From: an uncultured Actinomyces sp.
Lineage (GTDB): Bacteria; Actinomycetota; Actinomycetes; Actinomycetales; Actinomycetaceae
Length of the DNA stretch: 17,991 nt
Direction of reading: 5' to 3'
NCBI GenBank assembly: GCA_938041695.1
Contig: CALISI010000023.1
Coordinates: 1 to 17,991, forward strand
Shown here one piece after another: positions 12,074-17,991 of this stretch. How positions within the stretch are numbered: the stretch's first letter is position 1; every line of letters begins with the position of its first letter. The notes under the pieces are model-generated. The model searched no databases and was not told the origin of the DNA. It saw only the letters and a list, made by a program, of their open reading frames with translations. The translations under genes and the position numbers were made by a program.

Positions 12074-14125
12074 GTGACATCGCGTCGAACGCCCGCCGTG
12101 AGCCCCCTGCCCATCTGGGCGGGGGGCCTCGGTGCGCTTGCCCTGTGCTTCCTGCTCCTGCCCCTGGCCTTCATGCTGGGGCGCGTCAACTGGTCGACCC
12201 TGGGAACAACCCTCGCCACCCCCGAGGCCGCCGCAGCCCTCGGCCTGTCCATGCGCACCTGCGTGATGGCGCTCGGCGTCGACCTCCTCCTCGGCGTTCC
12301 CGCGGCCCTCGTTCTGTCCCGCTCGTGGCGAGGCGTACGCGCCGCCCGCATCCTCGTCACCCTGCCGCTCTCGCTGCCGCCCGTCGTCGCCGGCATCGCG
12401 CTCCTCGCGGCCTTCGGTAGGCGCTCGACCCTCGGCGCGCTCCTTGGCGGCGCCGGCCTCGACATCGCCTTCACGACAACCGCCGTCGTCATCGCGCAGG
12501 TCTTTGTGTCCCTGCCATTCCTCATCGTCACCCTCGAATCCGCGCTGCGCTCGCGTGAGCAGGGACTCGACGAGATGGCCTCCTCTCTCGGCGCCTCGCC
12601 CTCGCGGGTCTTTTGGCAGATCACCCTGCCCACGGTCCTGCCCGGCCTCGGTCGCGGCGCGGCCCTCGCGCTCGCCCGCTGCCTCGGCGAATTCGGCGCG
12701 ACCCTCACGTTCGCCGGGTCCATGCAGGGCGTGACCCGCACGATGCCCCTCCAGATCTACTTGGCCCGAGAGTCCGACGCGGACCTGGCCCTCGCGCTCG
12801 GCGTGGTCCTCCTCGGCGTCGCCGCGCTCGTCGTCGCGCTCACGGAAACCCCGTGGGGGCGCCTCGCTTCCCTCATTCGTTCGACGAGGCCGGGGCGCGC
12901 CGCTGCTCCCGGCGCTCCTTCCGCTCCCTCATCCGAGGTCCCGACCGCGCTCGCGGAAGATGCGGGGGAGGGCGCGGACGTGCGCGTCGCCGGAATCATC
13001 GTCGAGCGCGGCTGGAACGTGGACGCGGAGCTTCGCCCCGGCCTCGTGACGGCCGTCGTCGGCCACAACGGCGCCGGAAAGTCGACGCTCGCCCAGGTGA
13101 TCGCCGGGACCTTGCGCGTGGCTAGCGGGACGGTGAGCATCGGTGAGCGCGTCGTCGACGATGCGCAGACCTTCGTGCCCGCGCGCCGACGCGGCGTCGC
13201 CATGGTCTCCCAGGCCCCCCGCATCTTCACGCACATGAGCGTGCTCGCCAACGTCGCCTTCCCGCTGCGTGTGCGTGGGGTGGGGCGCGCCCAGGCCCGC
13301 GAGGCTGCACTCGAGCAGCTGCGCGCCGTCGGTATCGACGACCTCGCGCACAAGCGCGCCTCCGCCCTGTCCGGCGGCCAGGCCGCCCGCGTCGCGATCG
13401 CCCGCGCGCTGGTCTTCCGCCCCGAGGTCCTCATCCTCGACGAGCCCACGGCCGCCCTCGACGTCGAGGCCACCGCCCAGGTGTCCTCCGTCCTGCGCCA
13501 GCGCCTCACCGGCGCGGGAATCACGACCCTGCTCGTCTCGCACGACATCGCCGAGGTCCTGGCCCTCTCCTCCCACATGATCGTCATGGGAGACGGGCGC
13601 GTCGTCGAGGAAGGCGAACCCGCCCGCGTCCTCGCCTCGCCGTCATCGGTGTTCGCCGCCCGCCTGGCCGGGCTCAATATCGTGTCCGGTCCCATCGTGA
13701 CCCGCACCGGCATGGTCGGCGTGCCCGTCGGAGAAGGCGAGCTGTGGGCGGCCGACCTGTCCGAGTTCGACTCGACTGACGCTGGTCGTCTCGACGCTGC
13801 AGCCGACGATGCGGGAGATCCCATCGCTCCCGGTGGGAGCAGCCAGGGTGGCCGCGTCGCGCTGACCTTCCCGCCCGAGGCCGTGGCTCTCTCCCGCGAG
13901 GAAGCCCATGCCTCGCCGCGGTCCGTCCTACCCGGCGTCGCCTCGGGCATCGACGTCGACGGCTCACTCGTCAGCGTGCGCATCGCGCTCGCGGAGGGCG
14001 TGTCAGTGACCTCCCGCGTGACAGCCTCCGCGTGGGCCGACCTCGGCCTCGGCGTCGGTGATTCCCTGTGGGTGAGCGTCAAGGCCACCCAGGTCCGCGC
14101 GATACCCGTCGCGGCCCGTGAGTGA
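12074..14125 (+). CDS. modB: Molybdate transporter permease-ATPase fusion (ModB-ModC)
   Basis: The 683-residue protein joins permease and ATPase in one chain. Residues ~1-265 are ModB, with about five or six membrane segments starting PIWAGGLGALALCFLLLPLA. The EAA loop is around residue 160-180 (LDEMASSLGASPSRVFWQIT), followed by LGEFGATLTFAGSM. A Pro/Ala-rich linker spans ~275-300. Residues ~300-545 are ModC: Walker A GHNGAGKST (330-338), LSGGQ (432-436), Walker B VLILDEPTAAL (452 onward) and the SHD switch. Residues ~599-683 are a Mop/TOBE-like molybdate-binding end, beginning FPPEAVALS. The GTG start at 12074 has only a weak ribosome binding site, but the 9-base gap to modA supports coupling. 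The 3' end is overlapped on the other strand by the Abi_2-like frame. Confidence 0.95.
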   Translation: MTSRRTPAVSPLPIWAGGLGALALCFLLLPLAFMLGRVNWSTLGTTLATPEAAAALGLSMRTCVMALGVDLLLGVPAALVLSRSWRGVRAARILVTLPLSLPPVVAGIALLAAFGRRSTLGALLGGAGLDIAFTTTAVVIAQVFVSLPFLIVTLESALRSREQGLDEMASSLGASPSRVFWQITLPTVLPGLGRGAALALARCLGEFGATLTFAGSMQGVTRTMPLQIYLARESDADLALALGVVLLGVAALVVALTETPWGRLASLIRSTRPGRAAAPGAPSAPSSEVPTALAEDAGEGADVRVAGIIVERGWNVDAELRPGLVTAVVGHNGAGKSTLAQVIAGTLRVASGTVSIGERVVDDAQTFVPARRRGVAMVSQAPRIFTHMSVLANVAFPLRVRGVGRAQAREAALEQLRAVGIDDLAHKRASALSGGQAARVAIARALVFRPEVLILDEPTAALDVEATAQVSSVLRQRLTGAGITTLLVSHDIAEVLALSSHMIVMGDGRVVEEGEPARVLASPSSVFAARLAGLNIVSGPIVTRTGMVGVPVGEGELWAADLSEFDSTDAGRLDAAADDAGDPIAPGGSSQGGRVALTFPPEAVALSREEAHASPRSVLPGVASGIDVDGSLVSVRIALAEGVSVTSRVTASAWADLGLGVGDSLWVSVKATQVRAIPVAARE

Positions 14126-15150
14126 GTCTCGGTGCGTAGATCTGGTTACAGCCGCTGAGTAGTCAATGGGTGTCAGCTTCGTCAGTTTCCGTTCTGCCTG
14201 TCGGCAATATCCCGAGATGAGACGTTGAATGGCGTTCAGTGTTGAATTGACGAGCTGATTGCGTGGTGTTTCGACGTGCAAATCCCCGAAGAACAGTGGA
14301 CGATGCCGCTCGATTCGCTCACTAAAACGCTTGAGATCGGACATCATATGGCTGAGAGCTTTGTGTGAATCAGCAAACTCGAGATGGCAGAGAAGGGCAG
14401 CGGCGAAATAGTTGACAACGAGGCGGTCCAGCGCCTCGTTGAGGGCCTTTTTCTTGCCAGAATGACGACGCGGACTGACTTCGCACATGCGAAGCGCGGC
14501 GAGCGTCACCTCCTTGTCGTATTTCTGCCCCTCAGATTGGCGACGTTGCTCCGAAGGACGCGAGACGTCAGCGAGTAGACAGTTGCCATGAGAAACGGCG
14601 TTTCGTAGTTTGCGCAGGATGAGTAGCAGGTGGGCGAACGGAGCGGTCTCTCCCCTGTAATCGAAGTACGACGTGTAGAGGCGGATATGTTCGTTCAAGG
14701 GGAGCAGCTCCCACAAGTGCCAGATGGAAGGGTTATCATTGCAAGCCGTCCACATATCCTCGGTGTAGGGATTGTAGCGGATGGAGGATGTATCGCCGTT
14801 GAGGATACGACGTACGAGTACCTCTGACAGGTCCGATTTCGGATCGCTCATGATGAGCTGATTGAGTCGCACTTTGAGGAAATGCTCCGTGCTCAGCGCC
14901 AGTGAGAGACAGATACGGCTCAAGGCGAAGTCGAGGTACGAGAGTTCAACGAGGTCGGCGAAGTCGAGTCCCGAGTAAGTGTAGGAGCCTGCAGTGTCAA
15001 CACGGGTGTAGTTGCATAGGATTTGATTGTGAAGAAATAGGAGCGTGAGTAAAGAAACTCTCGGGCGTCGTTCTCGGACATAAGTTCGAAGGAGACTCCG
15101 TGACTCCTTAGTAGGGCACTCTGCTCATCGACGGTGATGCACTGCTTCAT
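14003..15150 (-). pseudogene. Abi_2 (AbiD/AbiF-type) abortive-infection gene with one frameshift
   Basis: The ATG at 15150 (GAGG ribosome binding site on the minus strand) begins MKQCITVDEQSALLRSHGVS, ELMSENDAREFLYSRSYFFTIKSYAT, the usual Abi_2 N-terminus. That frame then degenerates. A frame displaced by one base continues RVDTAGSYTYSGLDFADLVE, LSYLDFALSRICLSLALSTE, HFLKVRLNQLIM, so one base is missing or extra near 15001-15015. The rest carries LRKLRNAVSHGN (bases 14584-14622), an R-x4-H motif of the HEPN ribonuclease type. This second frame has no stop before 14003, so its last ~40 codons lie antisense to the end of modBC; the natural end is probably near 14130 or was lost. It may be a pseudogene, a sequence error or a phase-variable gene. 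The length agrees with Abi_2 proteins. Confidence 0.78.
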
Positions 15151-15167
15151 GCGGACCTCGTTGTGCC

Positions 15168-15205
15168 AAAAATTATGAGGGGGTCGAATCTGAGATCCGA
15201 CCCCC
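15168..15205 (-). terminator. Terminator-like hairpin in the leader of the Abi_2 gene
   Basis: GGGGGTCG (15179-15186) pairs with CGACCCCC (15198-15205), with inner ATC/GAT also pairing around a TGA loop. On the minus strand it is followed by TCATAATTTTT, a U-tract beginning six bases after the stem. It lies between the Abi_2 promoter and its start codon, so it may be an attenuator, or it may stop transcription entering from the right. Confidence 0.6.
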
Positions 15206-15251
15206 CGATACCCTGGAGCAGAACCCCTGGGCATCTGACGTAGTGGTGAAA

Positions 15252-15281
15252 AGTCTAGCGCTAGATGAACCTTTTGGTCAA
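15252..15281 (-). promoter_or_regulatory. Promoter of the Abi_2 gene with overlapping palindrome
   Basis: On the minus strand TTGACC (15276-15281) is followed by an 18-base spacer and TAGACT (15252-15257). The 12-base perfect palindrome TCTAGCGCTAGA at 15254-15265 covers the -10 region, as expected for a repressor site. The transcript would start at about 15245, giving a ~95-base leader. Confidence 0.55.
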
Positions 15282-15400
15282 CGACTAATCTGTGACTTCT
15301 ATTGGAATGATGCTACTCGCCGGTAGGGTGGGAAGTCCCGGTTGGCGGATCTTCAGACGCTGTTTCATTGCGTGATCGGCGGAAGCTGGGCCGTGGGCGT

Positions 15401-15548
15401 CGCACGTTAACCCGCTAAGTGGAGTGTTGACCCTCTATTCCGCACGTAAACCCTCTAATCTGCACGCGGGCGGGGCTGCCCACGCTCGCAATAGCGGGTT
15501 AACGTGCGAGTTCGAGGGCCCACGCTCGCAATAGCGGGTTAACGTGCG
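15401..15548. repeat. Array of direct and inverted repeats with GTTAAC core
   Basis: CGCACGTTAACCCGCTA at 15401-15417 is the exact reverse complement of 15492-15508 and 15532-15548. Degenerate forward copies lie at 15424-15440 (GTGTTGACCCTCTATTC) and 15441-15457 (CGCACGTAAACCCTCTA). The two reverse copies are part of an identical 31-base direct repeat (15478-15508 and 15518-15548, period 40). It lies in a non-coding stretch between the Abi_2 promoter and the activase promoter. Confidence 0.85.
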
Positions 15549-15790
15549 GCGTGCGCTGAAGATGCGCGAGGCCGGGGCGGGGCAGGCGTGGTGGGTAGGT
15601 CGGTGCGGAACTCTCGCGACGAGGCCGTGGCGGGGTTCTTGCCGATGGGTTGAATTTTGTCACGCTTCATATGTTGTAATTCTTTGTTTTCACACGAGTG
15701 GGCACGTGCTCAGTGCAGGGGATGCCACCCCCTATTTTGTCGGGTATTGAGCGGTTTTAGTCAGTGCGAGCCCGCTCGTAGTGGACACCT
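15549..15790. other. Non-coding stretch without recognised features
   Basis: This stretch of about 240 bases turns AT-rich after 15640. A short GGGG/CCCC stem near 15719-15733 is followed by CTATTTTGT and could be a weak terminator. The short open frames show no gene-like composition. I see no RNA gene. Confidence 0.4.
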
Positions 15791-15819
15791 TTGACTCTGT
15801 GCTTTGGGTTTCCTAAGTT
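15791..15819 (+). promoter_or_regulatory. Promoter of the activase gene
   Basis: TTGACT (15791-15796), a 17-base spacer and TAAGTT (15814-15819) form a good promoter. The ribosome binding site AGGAGG at 15833-15838 lies six bases before the ATG at 15845, so the leader is short. Confidence 0.65.
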
Positions 15820-15844
15820 GTGGTGAGGACTCAGGAGGTACGTC

Positions 15845-17991
15845 ATGACAACACAGGGTCACCACGAAGCCACGCGCCCCTATCAGCTCGGCGTCGATGT
15901 CGGCTCGACGACGGTCAAGGCCGTCGTTTTGGATGGAAATCGCCGTCTTTTCTCCGACTACCGTCGTCATAACGCCGACGTGCGCGCATCCCTGGGGGCC
16001 CTCCTCGCCGACGTTGAGTGTGCTCTGCCCGGCGCCCGCGTTCATGCGGCTATCACCGGCTCCGGCGGCCTGACGACCGCCCGCGCCATGGGAATCCCCT
16101 TCGTCCAGGAGGTCATCGCGGGCACCGAGGCCACCCAGCGTCTCCACCCCGAGGTCGACGTCGTTATCGAGCTGGGCGGCGAGGACGCCAAGCTCACCTA
16201 CCTGCACCCCACCCCCGAGCAGCGCATGAACGGCACGTGCGCGGGCGGCACAGGCGCCTTTATCGACCAGATGGCGACCCTCCTGCACACGGACGCATCC
16301 GGCCTCGGCGAGCTGGCGACCCGTCACACCCAGCTCTACCCGATCGCCTCGCGCTGCGGCGTGTTCGCCAAGTCTGACATCCAGCCCCTCATCAACCAGG
16401 GTGCCGCCCACGAGGACCTGGCCGCCTCCATCTTCAACGCCGTCGCCACCCAGACCATCGCGGGCCTGGCGTGCGGCCGCCCGATCCGAGGAACCGTCAT
16501 GTTCCTCGGCGGCCCCCTGCACTTCCTGCCCGCCCTGCGCGAGGCCTACAAGGCCCTCTTGCCCAAGGCCGACGCCTTCGTCACCCCCGACGACGCCCAG
16601 CTCTACGTCGCGATCGGCGCGGCCCTCCTCGCGCAGAAGGAAGCCGCCAAGAAGGTGCGCCAGGCCGAGGAAGCGGGCGCGACCTCCGTCGAGACCCGCG
16701 GCGAGAAGCTCACCACCCTCATGGAGCGCCTCGCGGCCGCACCCGTGCAGGTCGAGTCCCCGCGCATGGACCCGCTCTTCGCGACTCCGCAGGACCGCGA
16801 GGAGTTCATCGCCCGCCACAGCCTCGACGTCATCCCCAAGGCCAGCCTCGACGAGGCCGAGGGCCGCTGCTGGCTCGGCATCGACGCGGGTTCGACGACG
16901 ATCAAGGCCGTCGTCATCGATTCCCAGGACCGCATCGTCTTCACCCACTACGCCTCCAACGAGGGCGATCCCGTGGCGGCGGCCGTCGACATCGTGCGCG
17001 CCGTGCGCAGTGCCCTGCCCGAGGGCTGCGAGATCGGCCGCTCGTGCGCGACGGGCTACGGCGAAGGCCTCGTGAAGGCCGCCCTCACCATGGACGAAGG
17101 CGAGATCGAGACGATGGCCCACTACCGGGCCGCCGAATTCATCTGCCCCGGCGTCACCTCCGTCATCGACATCGGCGGCCAGGACATGAAGTACCTGCGC
17201 ATCCGCGACCACGCGGTGGACTCCATTTCCGTCAATGAGGCCTGCTCCTCGGGCTGCGGTTCCTTCCTGCAGACCTTCGCGCAGACGATGGGCACCGACG
17301 TGCGCTCCTTCGCGCGCATGGCCATGGAGTCCGAATCCCCCGTGGACCTGGGGACGCGCTGCACGGTGTTCATGAACTCCTCTGTCAAGCAGGCGCAGAA
17401 GGAAGGCGCGGACGTGCGCGACATCAGCGCCGGCCTGTCCTACTCCGTCGTGCGCAACGCGCTCTACAAGGTCATCAAGCTCAAGGAGCCCTCGGACCTG
17501 GGCGAGCGCGTCGTCGTCCAGGGTGGCACCTTCCTCAACGACTCGGTGCTGCGCGCCTTCGAGCTGCTCACCGGCCGCGAGGTCGTGCGCCCCGACATCG
17601 CGGGCCTCATGGGCGCGTACGGCGCGGCCCTGACCGCGCGCATGCACGACACGGGGGAGGGGACCTCGTCCCTCGCCACGATCGAGGCCCTGGAAGGCTT
17701 CAGCGTGGACACGACCCGCAAGACCTGCCGCCTGTGCCAGAACCACTGCCAGATGACGATCTCGACGTTCTCGAACGGCGAGCGCCACGTGTCGGGCAAC
17801 CGCTGCGAGCGCGGCGCCTCCCTGGAGTGCGTGCCCAAGAAGTCGGAGCTGCCCAACCTCTACGACTGGAAGTACAAGCGGATCTTCGGATACCGCCGCC
17901 TCACCGAAAAGAAGGCATTCCGCGGCGACATCGGTATCCCGCGCGTGCTCGGCATGTACGAGAACTACCCGTTCTGGTTCACGATGCTCAC
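15845..17991 (+). CDS. 2-hydroxyacyl-CoA dehydratase activase-type ATPase, double ASKHA (3' end outside window)
   Basis: These are the first 715 residues of a large BcrA/BadF/HgdC-family protein. Such activases use ATP hydrolysis at a bridging [4Fe-4S] cluster to push low-potential electrons into a partner, usually a 2-hydroxyacyl-CoA dehydratase or benzoyl-CoA reductase. Domain 1 (~15-270) has GVDVGSTTVKAVV, Cys132 in GTCAGGTGAFIDQM and Cys171 in SRCGVFAKSD. Domain 2 (~342-600) repeats the plan with GIDAGSTTIKAVV, Cys467 in NEACSSGCGSFLQTF and Cys506 in GTRCTVFMNSS. A cysteine group follows (C628, C631, C635, C654), opening the DUF2229-type region. Full-length relatives are about 1400-1500 residues, so roughly half is outside the window. 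The substrate is unknown; no dehydratase gene is visible here. A long antisense frame over it is a composition artefact. Confidence 0.92.
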   Translation, partial: MTTQGHHEATRPYQLGVDVGSTTVKAVVLDGNRRLFSDYRRHNADVRASLGALLADVECALPGARVHAAITGSGGLTTARAMGIPFVQEVIAGTEATQRLHPEVDVVIELGGEDAKLTYLHPTPEQRMNGTCAGGTGAFIDQMATLLHTDASGLGELATRHTQLYPIASRCGVFAKSDIQPLINQGAAHEDLAASIFNAVATQTIAGLACGRPIRGTVMFLGGPLHFLPALREAYKALLPKADAFVTPDDAQLYVAIGAALLAQKEAAKKVRQAEEAGATSVETRGEKLTTLMERLAAAPVQVESPRMDPLFATPQDREEFIARHSLDVIPKASLDEAEGRCWLGIDAGSTTIKAVVIDSQDRIVFTHYASNEGDPVAAAVDIVRAVRSALPEGCEIGRSCATGYGEGLVKAALTMDEGEIETMAHYRAAEFICPGVTSVIDIGGQDMKYLRIRDHAVDSISVNEACSSGCGSFLQTFAQTMGTDVRSFARMAMESESPVDLGTRCTVFMNSSVKQAQKEGADVRDISAGLSYSVVRNALYKVIKLKEPSDLGERVVVQGGTFLNDSVLRAFELLTGREVVRPDIAGLMGAYGAALTARMHDTGEGTSSLATIEALEGFSVDTTRKTCRLCQNHCQMTISTFSNGERHVSGNRCERGASLECVPKKSELPNLYDWKYKRIFGYRRLTEKKAFRGDIGIPRVLGMYENYPFWFTML

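Noticed and set aside
12757..14088. Long minus-strand frame over modBC
   Set aside because: It has a Ser/Arg/Ala/Pro/Thr-rich shadow composition, while the plus strand holds full ABC motifs.
15151..15234. N-terminal extension of the Abi_2 gene to an ATG at 15234
   Set aside because: It would translate through the leader hairpin; the ATG at 15150 has a ribosome binding site and begins exactly at the family N-terminus.
15179..15240. tRNA-like GGTCGAATC segment
   Set aside because: The bases pair into a simple stem-loop; no acceptor stem, anticodon arm or D arm can be placed around it.
15478..15548. CRISPR-like direct repeat
   Set aside because: There are only two identical 31-base units with one 9-base interval and inverted copies nearby; CRISPR spacers are about 30 bases, and no cas genes are present.
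15544..15750. 68-codon plus-strand frame
   Set aside because: It starts inside the repeat array, has no ribosome binding site and shows no recognisable sequence.
15761..17788. 675-codon open frame on the minus strand over the activase gene
   Set aside because: It is the antisense of a gene with clear family motifs on the plus strand; its Ala/Gly/His/Arg/Val-rich composition is typical of shadow frames in high-GC DNA.

Overview
The window looks like chromosome from a high-GC, facultatively anaerobic actinomycete. The strong G/C third-position bias, the GTG starts, the lipoprotein ModA, the fused ModB-ModC and the NarGHJI type all fit. An Actinomyces/Schaalia-like member of the Actinomycetaceae is my best guess; that is an inference from gene content and style, not a search result.

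Region 1 (1-3656) is the distal part of a respiratory nitrate reductase operon, narG (3' end)-narH-narJ-narI, with overlapping or nearly abutting genes. Region 2 (3960-6925) is a molybdopterin/molybdenum-cofactor block: an unusual fusion of a winged-helix regulator to a C-terminal MoaD domain with an intact Gly-Gly end, then moaE, a moeB-like E1 enzyme and mobA. Region 4 (10406-14125) continues the molybdenum theme with a divergent MogA/MoaB-family gene on the minus strand, and modA plus a modB-modC fusion on the plus strand. Together these genes import molybdate (ModA/ModBC), put sulphur on and assemble the pterin dithiolene (MoaD/MoaE/MoeB), adenylylate it (Mog) and attach the nucleotide (MobA). 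The result is the bis-MGD cofactor of NarG.

Region 3 (6926-10362) is accessory DNA. It holds a frameshifted secreted cell-wall-binding-repeat gene, and an AAA15-type ATPase plus RloB pair (a probable anti-phage module) with its own promoter. The pair sits between two colinear 135-bp repeats that carry the last codons and terminator of paralogous cell-wall-binding genes. Downstream are a signal-peptide-only gene remnant and a 115-bp AT-rich element with perfect 16-bp terminal inverted repeats, resembling a MITE. Region 5 (14003-15550) carries a frameshifted Abi_2/AbiD-F-type abortive-infection gene on the minus strand, with its own promoter and a terminator-like leader hairpin. An intergenic array of direct and inverted repeats with a GTTAAC core follows.

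Region 6 (15845 to the window end) is the 5' part of a large two-domain 2-hydroxyacyl-CoA dehydratase activase-type ATPase (BcrA/BadF/HgdC family, double ASKHA). It has a good promoter and ribosome binding site and is cut by the window edge.

The most interesting item is the HTH-MoaD fusion encoded directly upstream of moaE and moeB: a transcription factor that carries the sulphur-carrier subunit of molybdopterin synthase. Next are the flanked AAA/RloB module and the modA upstream region with three successive dyads.
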